Numbered from the stretch's first letter, positions 7,117 through 13,512 are shown. The stretch is 15,201 nucleotides of DNA from JBIOUF01 sp044866695 (GCA_044866695.1 JBIOUF010000051.1:1-15201), one strand, 5' to 3'. The notes: generated from the sequence alone by a model not told the origin. Numbers and translations: made by a program.

Positions 7117-7676
7117 TCCACCTTCACGTCCTCCAGCGGGCCCTCCACCGGCCGGCCCAGCCACGCGCTCACCTGGTTCGGGTCACCGGCGATCTCCAGG
7201 GCGTCCAGGTGCAGGTTGCCGCTCGCGCCCCGCGAGGGGTGCTCGTCGTAGTCCTCCCACTGCACGAAGAACGGCAGCTGCGGGTCCGCCTGCAGCCCCA
7301 TGACGCCGATCTGCAGCCACCGCAGCTCGTGTCCGTCCGGGCGCCACCGGTTGCCCGGCACGGCCGGCCGGCCGAGCCGCCGTTCGACCTCCGAGATGTC
7401 CTTGACCGCCACCACCCAGCCGAGCCAGCCCCCGCCGAGCTCGGACCGGGCCCGGACCGCCTGTCCGAACGGGACCTTGTCCGACGCCGGGTGGTCGAGC
7501 GCGGCGACCACCTCCAGGTACGTGCCGGCGGACAGCGGGAGCACCATGTTGCGGGTGCCGAAGCGCGGGTGGACGCCCCCGTCGAGGAACGGCTCCCCCA
7601 GCTGCTCGCCGATCCGGTGCGCGGTGCTGACCAGGCCGTCGGGACCGGCGGCGTACGAGAGGTGGTCCAGGCGCAT
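7041..7676 (-). CDS. VOC-family (glyoxalase-like domain) protein
   Basis: A 211-residue protein of the vicinal oxygen chelate superfamily, resembling the Glyoxalase_3-like hypothetical proteins common in Actinobacteria. It begins MRLDHLSYAAG, with His5 on the first strand as usual for a metal ligand. GVHPRFGTRNMVLPLSAGTYLEVV follows at about 34-57, with a Glu (YLEVV) in the second expected ligand position. The second half has WLQIGVMG and PFFVQWEDYDEHPS. The enzymatic reaction is not known. ATG 7676 fits the family N-terminus; ATG 7685 and GTG 7691 are possible starts. The gene overlaps the methyltransferase frame and is divergent from the EF-G2 gene across a 173-bp gap in which no strong promoter is recognisable. 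Confidence 0.82.
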   Translation of the reverse strand: MRLDHLSYAAGPDGLVSTAHRIGEQLGEPFLDGGVHPRFGTRNMVLPLSAGTYLEVVAALDHPASDKVPFGQAVRARSELGGGWLGWVVAVKDISEVERRLGRPAVPGNRWRPDGHELRWLQIGVMGLQADPQLPFFVQWEDYDEHPSRGASGNLHLDALEIAGDPNQVSAWLGRPVEGPLEDVKVEWVAPEGVPGLAAALFTTRHGTVRI

Positions 7677-7810
7677 GCTCGCCATTGTCACCGGTGGTCC
7701 GGGCCCGCCGACGCCGGGGGCCCTGGGGCGGCGGCCCACGAAGCCCGCCCTGTCGCCGCTTCGCCGGACCCGCCCTTGTGCCGATCAGCTTGTGGGTGAA
7801 GGGTTGGGCC

Positions 7811-7832
7811 GAGCACGAGCACGAGCACGAGC
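7811..7832 (+). repeat. Hexamer tandem repeat GAGCAC in the EF-G2 leader
   Basis: Three perfect GAGCAC copies (7811-7828) and a partial fourth lie just upstream of the Shine-Dalgarno GAGGAGG of the EF-G2 gene. Copy number could vary by slippage. No regulatory role is shown. Confidence 0.6.
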
Positions 7833-7849
7833 CCTGAGGAGGCACCCGC

Positions 7850-9940
7850 GTGGCAGGCAGATCCACGGGCCACCAAGCCGGCCAGGCGGCAGGGCGGGCA
7901 GCCGCCGTCGACCGGCCCGAGGCGATCCGCAACGTGGCCGTCGTCGGCCCGGCGGGCTCGGGCAAGACCACACTGGTCGAGACCCTCCTGGTCTCGGCCG
8001 GTGTGCTGTCCAGGGCCGGCTCGACCGTCGACGGCACCACGGTGTGCGACTTCGAGGAGGCCGAGCAGCGGCAGCAGCGGTCCGTGGGGCTCGCCCTCGC
8101 GCCGCTCGTGCACGAGGGGGTCAAGGTCAACCTGGTGGACACCCCGGGGTACGCCGACTTCGTCGGTGAGCTGCGGGCCGGACTCCGCGCGGTCGACTGC
8201 GCGATGTTCGTGGTCGCCTCCAACGAGGGCGTCGACGCGCCGACCCGGATGCTGTGGCGGGAGTGCGCCGAGGTCGGCATGCCCCGCGCCGTCGTGGTCA
8301 CCAAGCTGGACCACGCCCGGGCCGACTACGACGGCGTGGTGCAGCAGGCTCGCGCGGCGTTCGGCGACCGCGTCGTACCGGTCTACCTCCGCGAGGGCGA
8401 CCGGCTGGTCGGCCTGCTCAGCGACGACCACGAGCACGACGAGCAGCGTGGCACCCTGATCGAGGCGGTCATCGAGGAGTCCGAGGACGAGTCGCTCATG
8501 GAGCGCTACGTCGGTGGCGAGGACGTCGACCGCGACCTGCTGGTGCGGGACCTCGAGCGAGCCGTGGCGCGGGGCACCTTCTACCCGGTCATCCCGGTGG
8601 ACTCCACCACCGGCGTCGGCGCGGAGGAGCTGCTGGACCTCGTGGTGTCGGGGTTCCCCTCGCCGCCGGAGCACCCGCTGCCACCGGTGTTCACGCCCGC
8701 CGGCAAGGAGGCGCCGCCGATCACCTGCGACCCCGCCGGACGCCTGGTCGCCGAGGTCGTCAAGACCACCTCCGACCCCTACGTCGGCCGGGTCTCGCTG
8801 GTCCGGGTCTTCTCCGGCACCATCCGGCCCGACGCGACGGTGCACGTGTCGGGACACTTCTCGGCGTTCTTCGGCGAGGCGAGCGGCCACGAGGACCACG
8901 ACGAGGACGAGCGGATCGGCGTGCTGTCCACGCCGCTGGGGAAGGTCCAGCGCCCGGTCGACATCGTGGTGGCCGGCGACATCTGCGCGATCGGCAAGCT
9001 CTCCCGCGCCGAGACCGGCGACACCTTGTCGGACAAGGACGAGCCGCTGGTCCTGCGGCCCTGGGCCATGCCGGAGCCGCTGCTGCCGCTGGCCGTCGAG
9101 GCCCGCGCCAAGGCCGACGAGGACAAGCTGTCCCAGGGACTGCAGCGGCTGGTCGCCGAGGACCCGACGCTGCGCGTGGAGCACAACGCCGAGACCCACC
9201 AGATCGTGCTGTGGTGCATGGGCGAGGCGCACGCGGACGTGCTGGTCGACCGGCTGGCGAACCGCTACGGCGCCACCGTCGACCAGGTCGAGCTGCGGGT
9301 GCCGCTGCGCGAGACGTTCGCCTCCACCGGCCACGGGCACGGCCGGCACGTCAAGCAGTCCGGCGGGCACGGGCAGTACGCCGTCTGCGACGTCACCGTC
9401 GAGCCGCTCCCCGAGGGCGGTGGCTTCGAGTTCGTCGACAAGGTCGTGGGCGGCGCGGTGCCGCGGCAGTTCATCCCGTCGGTGGAGAAGGGCGTCCGCG
9501 CCCAGATGGAGAAGGGCGTCACCGCCGGCTACCCGGTCGTCGACATCCGGGTCACCCTCACCGACGGCAAGGCGCACAGCGTCGACTCCTCCGACATGGC
9601 CTTCCAGACCGCCGGCGCCCTCGCCCTGCGCGAGGCGGCCGCCTCGGCCCGCACCGTGCTGCTCGAGCCCGTGGACGAGCTTCGGGTGTCGGTGCCCGAC
9701 GACCTGGTCGGAACCGTCATGGGCGACCTCTCCGGCCGCCGCGGCCGGGTCCTGGGCTCCGAGGCTCTCGGCGACGAGCGCACCCTGGTCCGCGCAGAGG
9801 TCCCGGAGATCGAGATCACCCGCTACGCGATCGACCTGCGTGCCTTCTCCCACGGCGCGGCGTCCTTCAGCCGCACCTTCGTCCGCTACGAGCCCATGCC
9901 CGACAACATCGCCGCGAAGATCGCCCCCCAGGAGCGTTGA
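7850..9940 (+). CDS. fusA2: Elongation factor G-like protein EF-G2 (translational GTPase family)
   Basis: A 696-residue five-domain protein of EF-G length. The P-loop is GPAGSGKTT (33-41), switch II is DTPGYADF (97-104) and the guanine-specificity motif is TKLDHARAD (151-159, NKxD variant). The domain IV segment GHGHGRHVKQSGGHGQYAVC and the C-terminal EF-G fold follow. It departs from true EF-G in two places. The switch I RGITI is replaced by RSVGL (77-81), without the Mg-binding Thr. The switch II catalytic His is replaced by Tyr101. This is the pattern of the second EF-G of mycobacteria (FusA2/Rv0120c type), reported to bind GTP but lack ribosome-dependent GTPase activity. The start is GTG 7850, with GAGGAGG 7 bases upstream. 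The gene stands alone between a divergent VOC gene and a convergent gene. Its role, perhaps on stalled or stressed ribosomes, is inferred. Confidence 0.92.
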   Translation: MAGRSTGHQAGQAAGRAAAVDRPEAIRNVAVVGPAGSGKTTLVETLLVSAGVLSRAGSTVDGTTVCDFEEAEQRQQRSVGLALAPLVHEGVKVNLVDTPGYADFVGELRAGLRAVDCAMFVVASNEGVDAPTRMLWRECAEVGMPRAVVVTKLDHARADYDGVVQQARAAFGDRVVPVYLREGDRLVGLLSDDHEHDEQRGTLIEAVIEESEDESLMERYVGGEDVDRDLLVRDLERAVARGTFYPVIPVDSTTGVGAEELLDLVVSGFPSPPEHPLPPVFTPAGKEAPPITCDPAGRLVAEVVKTTSDPYVGRVSLVRVFSGTIRPDATVHVSGHFSAFFGEASGHEDHDEDERIGVLSTPLGKVQRPVDIVVAGDICAIGKLSRAETGDTLSDKDEPLVLRPWAMPEPLLPLAVEARAKADEDKLSQGLQRLVAEDPTLRVEHNAETHQIVLWCMGEAHADVLVDRLANRYGATVDQVELRVPLRETFASTGHGHGRHVKQSGGHGQYAVCDVTVEPLPEGGGFEFVDKVVGGAVPRQFIPSVEKGVRAQMEKGVTAGYPVVDIRVTLTDGKAHSVDSSDMAFQTAGALALREAAASARTVLLEPVDELRVSVPDDLVGTVMGDLSGRRGRVLGSEALGDERTLVRAEVPEIEITRYAIDLRAFSHGAASFSRTFVRYEPMPDNIAAKIAPQER

Positions 9941-9981
9941 GCCGTCAATCTTGGTGGGTCGAGGCGTTGATCTTGGTGGGC
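9936..9981 (-). repeat. 22-bp-period intergenic repeat, cluster 2 (inverted relative to clusters 1 and 3)
   Basis: Read on the minus strand, about two units occur: CTCGACCCACCAAGA joined to TTGACGGCTC, preceded by a diverged unit with TCAACGC in place of TTGACGGC. The first bases overlap the EF-G2 stop codon, so the repeat begins exactly at the gene's end. The strand given is that on which the unit reads TTGACGGCTCGA. Confidence 0.75.
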
Positions 9982-10000
9982 GGGCGAGCGACGAACCCCC

Positions 10001-10044
10001 GGTGGTTGAGGAGGGCGAGCCCGCGAGCCCGTCTCAAAACCACC
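10001..10044 (+). repeat. REP-like palindromic repeat (hairpin)
   Basis: GGTGGTTGAG (10001-10010) pairs with CTCAAAACCACC (10033-10044), leaving a two-base bulge, and GGGC/GCCC pairing is possible inside. The right half recurs at bases 1-18. I recall similar palindromes, GGTGGT(T/C)GAG to CTC(A/G)AAACCACC, as abundant intergenic repeats in Nocardioides-type genomes; copy number must be checked by search. Confidence 0.65.
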
Positions 10045-10134
10045 GGCACCTCCGCCGGAACCGTGCCACGCGAGCGGCCCGTGGTCGAGGCCGAGCCGCC
10101 AGCCGCGACAGTGTGACCGCGAGCGCATGAGCTG

Positions 10135-10152
10135 GTCCCTCGAGCTAGGGAC
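10135..10152 (+). other. Small hairpin in the repeat island
   Basis: GTCCCT pairs with AGGGAC around a 6-base loop. There is no U-tract. It lies in the non-coding 9941-10254 interval, between convergent genes, where it could help termination. Confidence 0.35.
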
Positions 10153-10170
10153 GCGACCGGGATCGCCCGT

Positions 10171-10240
10171 TGGACCCGCAAGAGTTGACGGCTCGACCCA
10201 CCAGGATTGCCGGCTCGACCCGCAAGAGTTGACGGCTCGG
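10171..10240 (+). repeat. 22-bp-period intergenic repeat, cluster 3 (three units plus a partial)
   Basis: A partial unit (TGGACCCGCAAGAG, 10171-10184) is followed by units starting at 10185, 10207 and 10229, exactly 22 bases apart. Each starts TTGACGGCTCG or TTGCCGGCTCG, and complete ones end in CCACCAGGA or CCGCAAGAG. This is the best-preserved cluster. It is inverted relative to 9936-9981, and the two bracket about 190 bp containing the REP-like hairpin. Confidence 0.85.
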
Positions 10241-10290
10241 CGGGGTGGGGGGGGTCAGCGGTGGGGGGGTGGGTCGGCGGGGTGGGGGGC
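10241..10290 (+). other. G-rich tract with G-quadruplex potential
   Basis: The plus strand carries at least five runs of three or more G within 50 bases (GGGGTGGGGGGGG, then GGGGGGGTGGG, then GGGGTGGGGGG). It covers the last codons and stop of the cysteine-rich protein gene, where it encodes the Pro/His-rich tail on the other strand. Confidence 0.5.
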
Positions 10291-11007
10291 CAGGGTCGGG
10301 TGACTGCGCAGGTGCGCCTCGCAGTGGATGACCAGGGCGTCGTAGCCGGCGGGTCCCATGAGCTCGACGAGCTCGGCCTTGCAGGAGGAGTAGACCGGTT
10401 CGGAGCCGATGTGGGCCTCGGTGTTGCCCGAGCAGTACCAGTCCAGGTCGTGGCCGCCCGGACCCCAGCCGCGGCGGTCGTACTCCCCGATCGACACCTC
10501 GGTGTACGTCGTGCCGTCGGGCCGGTCGACCTCCCGGTAGGTGCGCCGGACCGGTAGCTGCCAGCACACGTCGGGCTTGGTCTCCACGATGCTCCTGCCG
10601 GTGCGCAGCGCCATGGCGTGCAGGGCGCAGCCCGCGCCGCCTGCGAAGCCGGGCCGGTTGAGGAAGATGCACGCCCCGTCGTACACCCGGGTCTTGCGCT
10701 CGCCGTCGTCATCGGCCTCCGCCCAGCCACCACGGCGCCCCTCGGCGCGCAGCTGCCAGTCCTCGGCTCGCAGCCTCGCGACGTGGCGGCCGACCCGGGT
10801 CTCGTCCGCCTGGTCGGCGAAGTGCGCGCCCAGCGTGCAGCAGCCGTCGTCGGGCCGGTCGGCGTAGATGCCCCGGCATCCCCGACCGAAGATGCAGGTC
10901 CAGCGCGAGGTCAGCCAGGTCAGGTCGCAGCGGAAGACCTGGGCCTCCTCGGCGGGGTCGGCAAACTCCACCCAGACCCGGGGGAACACCAGGTCGACCT
11001 CCGCCAT
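10255..11007 (-). CDS. Conserved cysteine-rich protein (YkgJ/zinc-iron cluster-like), function unknown
   Basis: A 250-residue soluble protein with 11 cysteines: 27, 38, 44, 56, 57, 113, 127, 148, 192, 209 and 229. The spacing suggests metal binding: CIFGRGCRGIYADRPDDGCC (38-57), then DGACIFLNRPGFAGGAGCALH (110-130) and ETKPDVCWQLPVRR (142-155). I recognise this arrangement from conserved actinobacterial hypothetical proteins related to the YkgJ cysteine-cluster family. The bound metal and the role are unknown. The ATG at 11007 has GGTGA 5 bases upstream; the longer upstream frame runs through intergenic repeats and is rejected. The last ten residues (PHPADPPPHR) are low complexity, encoded by a G-rich tract. 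The gene is convergent with EF-G2 across the repeat island. Confidence 0.82.
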   Translation of the reverse strand: MAEVDLVFPRVWVEFADPAEEAQVFRCDLTWLTSRWTCIFGRGCRGIYADRPDDGCCTLGAHFADQADETRVGRHVARLRAEDWQLRAEGRRGGWAEADDDGERKTRVYDGACIFLNRPGFAGGAGCALHAMALRTGRSIVETKPDVCWQLPVRRTYREVDRPDGTTYTEVSIGEYDRRGWGPGGHDLDWYCSGNTEAHIGSEPVYSSCKAELVELMGPAGYDALVIHCEAHLRSHPTLAPHPADPPPHR

Positions 11008-11066
11008 GCCGGTCACCCTACGTCGAGGGCCGGGGCGTTCCGGCCGCGTCCGCCGGGCCGCACCCC

Positions 11067-11079
11067 TACGCTGGCGGTA
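11067..11079 (+). promoter_or_regulatory. Leaderless-type promoter (TACGCT, 6 bases, ATG) with possible relict gene start
   Basis: TACGCT at 11067-11072 is a TANNNT -10 element followed by 6 bases and an ATG at 11079, the layout of actinobacterial leaderless transcripts. No -35 is obvious. The ATG opens MSGAPAAKVC, which would suit as the N-terminus of the isomerase 280 bp downstream, but the frame then departs from the family. It may be the original isomerase start, now separated by an insertion. Confidence 0.4.
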
Positions 11080-11186
11080 TGTCCGGTGCCCCGGCCGCCA
11101 AGGTCTGCCCTGGCGAGCGTCGTCCAGCGCGTGCGCTGGCCGGGCGCCGGACCGAAGCCGGGCCGGGGTCCGTCGACCCACGGCAA

Positions 11187-11351
11187 CTAGGGCGTGTCCC
11201 GCAAAGCTGCCCGTTGCGCGCGCCCTCTGGTGCGTGCGATGGCAAGGCGCCGGAGCGATGTCGTGCTTGGCGGCACCTCGAGCGACGGCAACGCTGCCAG
11301 CGTGCGTGCCAGGCGACGTGCAGTAGGGCGCGGTTTGCGGGACACGCCCAG
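11187..11351 (+). repeat. Long-hairpin element, copy A (MITE-like or structured RNA)
   Basis: Perfect 16-base terminal inverted repeats (GGGCGTGTCCCGCAAA at 11190-11205; complement at 11334-11349) enclose nested stems: 11219-11226 with 11325-11332 (8/8) and 11227-11244 with 11295-11312 (17 of 18 pairs, four of them G-U if RNA). Its core (GATGGCAAGGCGCCGG at 11238-11253; GGCAACGC at 11287-11294; GCAGTAGG at 11320-11327) recurs in the copy at 14994-15164. No reading frame of interest lies inside. AGG occurs at both edges (11189-11191, 11350-11352), a possible 3-bp target duplication. The right arm ends directly before AGGAG, the Shine-Dalgarno of the next gene. The rest of 11008-11362 shows only the promoter noted at 11067. 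Confidence 0.8.
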
Positions 11352-11362
11352 GAGCCTGGTGC

Positions 11363-12235
11363 GTGATGGGCGGCGGAGAGCACGCGGGGATCGGTGGACG
11401 GGGTAGCCGCCCGCCGCCGGAGACCGCCGGGCCGGCCGCCGAGCCCCGGGTCTGCCTGTCCACGGCGTCGGTCTACCCCGAGTCCACCGATGCGGCCTTC
11501 GGGATCGCCCGCCGGCTCGGGTACGACGGGATCGAGGTCATGGTCGGCCCGGACGCGACCAGCCAGAGCGTCACTGCGGTGGCGCGGCTCAGCCGGGCCC
11601 TGGACATGCCGGTCTGCGCGGTGCACGCGCCCTGCCTGCTGATCACCCAGCGCGTGTGGGGCACCGAGCCGTGGGGCAAGCTCGAGGCCAGCGCCGACAT
11701 GGCCGCAGAGGTGGGCGCGGACGTGGTCGTCGTACACCCGCCGTTCCGCTGGCAGCGCGACTACGCGCGGCACTTCGTCGAAGGCGTGGCGGAGCTCGAG
11801 GACCGCACCGGGATCGTGTTCGCCGTGGAGAACATGTTCCCCTGGCGGGCGTCCCGCCGCGAGGTCGAGGTGTACCTGCCGCACTGGGACCCCTCCAAGC
11901 TGGACTACCGGCACGCCACCTTGGACGTCTCGCACGCGGCGACCGCACGCGCTGACGCGCTCGACCTGGCGCGCCGGCTCGGGTCTCGGCTGCGACACGT
12001 CCACCTGACCGACGGCTCGGGCAGCGCGAAGGACGAGCACCTGGTGCCGGGCCGCGGCACCCAGCCGGTCGCCGCGCTGCTGGAGCACCTGGGCGGAAGC
12101 GGGTTCGACGGCCACGTCGTGGTCGAGGTGAACACCCGCCGCGCCGGCAGCACCGACGCGCGCGAGATAGACCTCGTGGAGGCGCTGGCGTTCGCCAGGC
12201 TGAACCTCGCCGTCCCGGCGCAGGAGCCCTCGTGA
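11363..12235 (+). CDS. Sugar phosphate isomerase/epimerase family TIM-barrel protein (Rv0498-like)
   Basis: A 290-residue xylose-isomerase-like TIM barrel. The segments LSTASVYPEST (32-42), VHAPCLLITQRVWG, VVVHPPFRWQRDYA, AVENMFPWR, LDVSHAATA and HLTDGSGSAKDEHLVPGRGTQP are the hallmarks of the M. tuberculosis Rv0498 family. The Glu, His and Asp residues in these motifs are the likely metal ligands. The substrate is unknown. GTG 11363 is chosen because AGGAG lies 8 bases upstream; ATG 11366 is the next codon. The first 28 residues are Gly/Pro-rich and absent from Rv0498 as I remember it, where only about 6 residues precede the same strand. The normal start may therefore have been displaced. 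The gene overlaps the TetR start by 4 bp, forming an operon. Confidence 0.87.
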   Translation: MMGGGEHAGIGGRGSRPPPETAGPAAEPRVCLSTASVYPESTDAAFGIARRLGYDGIEVMVGPDATSQSVTAVARLSRALDMPVCAVHAPCLLITQRVWGTEPWGKLEASADMAAEVGADVVVVHPPFRWQRDYARHFVEGVAELEDRTGIVFAVENMFPWRASRREVEVYLPHWDPSKLDYRHATLDVSHAATARADALDLARRLGSRLRHVHLTDGSGSAKDEHLVPGRGTQPVAALLEHLGGSGFDGHVVVEVNTRRAGSTDAREIDLVEALAFARLNLAVPAQEPS

Positions 12236-12840
12236 CCACCCTCGCCCGCGGCCGCGGCCGCCGCCCGGGTACGCCGGACACCAGGGGGCAGATCCTCGCG
12301 GCCGCACGGTCGTCGTTCGCCGCACAGGGCTACCGAGCGACGACGATCCGCGAGGTTGCCTCCGCCGCCGGTGTGGACCCGTCGCTGGTGCACCATTACT
12401 TCGGCTCCAAGGACGACCTGTTCCTCGCCGCCCTCGAGGTGCCGGTCGACCCGCGCAAGGTGTTCGCCGGCGTATTCGCCGAAGGGCTGGACGGTGCGGG
12501 TGAGCGACTGGTCAGGGCCGTCCTGGCGGTCTGGTCTGACCCCGAACGACGCCAGCCGATCGAGGCCCTGGTGCGCAGCGCGATCACCCCGCACCAGGGA
12601 ACCTCGCTTCTCGAGGACGGGTTCTTGAGGATCATGGTCGGGCCGCTGCGCGAGCTGCTGCCGGCGGGAGAGGCGGAGCGGAGGGGGGCGATGCTGGCCA
12701 CTCAGATGCTGGGACTGTTCCTGGGCAGGTACGTCGTGCGCCTGGGCCCCCTCGCGGACGCCTCCGACGACGAGGTGGTCGCCTGGGTCGGCCCGGTCGT
12801 GCAGCGGTACCTGACCGGGCCCTGGCCACGGCAGCCATGA
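12232..12840 (+). CDS. TetR/AcrR-family transcriptional regulator
   Basis: A 202-residue repressor-type regulator. The N-terminal DNA-binding domain is RGQILAAARSSFAAQGYRAT (18-37), with the HTH TIREVASAAGVDPSLVHHYF (38-57) and the following GSKDDLFLAAL. The C-terminal 140 residues form the ligand-binding and dimer domain, which is not specific enough to name an effector. The GTG start at 12232 overlaps the isomerase stop (GTGA), and its own stop overlaps the GNAT start (ATGA), so the three genes are translationally coupled. A plausible target is the palindrome at the ABC transporter promoter about 650 bp downstream; that is inference from position only. Confidence 0.92.
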   Translation: MTTLARGRGRRPGTPDTRGQILAAARSSFAAQGYRATTIREVASAAGVDPSLVHHYFGSKDDLFLAALEVPVDPRKVFAGVFAEGLDGAGERLVRAVLAVWSDPERRQPIEALVRSAITPHQGTSLLEDGFLRIMVGPLRELLPAGEAERRGAMLATQMLGLFLGRYVVRLGPLADASDDEVVAWVGPVVQRYLTGPWPRQP

Positions 12841-13469
12841 TGCTGGCGCCCGTCACGCTGCGCGGCGACATCGTGGCCTGCGAGCCGATGCGGCCCTCGC
12901 ATGCGGAGGCCCTGGCGGCCGCCGCGGGCGAGGACCGTTCGACGTACGCCTTCACCTGGGTGCCGGACGGCGTCGACGAGGCCGTCGCGTACGTGTTCGC
13001 CGCCCTGCGCGAGCACGCTCAGGGCGACACGATGCCGTTCGTGGTACGCCGCCTGGAGGACGATCGCATTGTCGGGTCGACAAGATACATGGACTGTCAG
13101 GTGTTCCGATGGCCGCCGGGACGCGGCCCGGCCGTCCGCGCGGACGCGTGGCCGTCCGTCGCCGAGGTGGGCAGCACGTGGTACGCCGCCTCGGCGCAAC
13201 GCACCGCGGTCAACAGCGAGTGCAAGCTGCTGCTGCTCGGCTACGCCTTCGAGGTCTGGGGGGTGCACCGGGTGAGCCTGAAGACCGACGCGCGCAACGT
13301 CGCGTCGCGGCAGGCGATCGAGCGCCTCGGTGCAGCCTTCGAAGGGGTGCGGCGCCGCCACCTGCCCGCCATGGACGGCACCGTGCGCGACACGGCGTAC
13401 TACTCACTGCTGCGCGAGGAGTGGCCGGACACCCGCCGGCGGCTGCTCGAACGCATCCCCGACCGTTGA
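12837..13469 (+). CDS. GNAT-family N-acetyltransferase (RimJ/RimL-like)
   Basis: A 210-residue acetyl-CoA-dependent acetyltransferase of the Acetyltransf_3 type. The core is EVGSTWYAASAQRTAVNSECKLLLLGYAFE (110-139), where strand 4 leads into the acetyl-CoA pyrophosphate loop QRTAVN. WGVHRVSLKTDARNVASRQAIERLGAAFEG (141-170) follows and is the classic C-terminal GNAT segment. This is the subgroup that also contains ribosomal-protein and small-molecule N-acetyltransferases; the acceptor is not predictable. ATGATG gives two adjacent candidate starts (12837, 12840); the first overlaps the TetR stop by 4 bp. The stop codon lies inside the -35 element of the following ABC operon. Confidence 0.9.
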   Translation: MMLAPVTLRGDIVACEPMRPSHAEALAAAAGEDRSTYAFTWVPDGVDEAVAYVFAALREHAQGDTMPFVVRRLEDDRIVGSTRYMDCQVFRWPPGRGPAVRADAWPSVAEVGSTWYAASAQRTAVNSECKLLLLGYAFEVWGVHRVSLKTDARNVASRQAIERLGAAFEGVRRRHLPAMDGTVRDTAYYSLLREEWPDTRRRLLERIPDR

Positions 13470-13503
13470 CGCGGAGCAGCCGCTCGGTGCACAATTCAAC
13501 ATA
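13466..13503 (+). promoter_or_regulatory. Promoter for the ABC transporter operon, probably leaderless
   Basis: TTGACG (13466-13471, 5 of 6 to the -35 consensus) and CACAAT (13490-13495, 4 of 6 to the -10) are separated by 18 bases. The predicted start point, about 7 bases on, coincides with the ATG at 13503. No Shine-Dalgarno is present, which fits a leaderless message. The -35 overlaps the GNAT stop codon. Confidence 0.6.
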
Positions 13504-13512
13504 TGGTGAATT
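13493..13512. promoter_or_regulatory. AT-rich operator-like palindrome over the -10 and start codon of the ABC operon
   Basis: AATTCAACATATGGTGAATT reads as AATTCA-n-CATATG-n-TGAATT, 18 of 20 bases palindromic. AATTCAAC also recurs directly at 13493-13500 and 13509-13516. It is strikingly AT-rich for this genome and covers both the -10 element and the initiation codon, so a bound dimer would block transcription. The TetR product of 12232-12840 is one candidate ligand. Confidence 0.55.

Noticed and set aside
7688..9853. 721-codon open frame antisense to EF-G2
   Set aside because: Long stop-free antisense frames are common in GC-rich genes. The translation is low complexity without any recognisable domain, while the plus strand encodes a complete EF-G2.
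10171..10240. CRISPR array
   Set aside because: The 22-bp units are directly adjacent, with no spacers, and there are no cas genes in the window.
11190..11349. Insertion sequence with transposase
   Set aside because: Only 160 bp long and without a coding frame of its own. It can only be a non-autonomous or RNA-type element.
11079..11366. 95-codon plus-strand ORF as an intact small gene
   Set aside because: After MSGAPAAKVC the frame runs through the hairpin element with no coherent protein; it is better explained as a relict start or chance frame.
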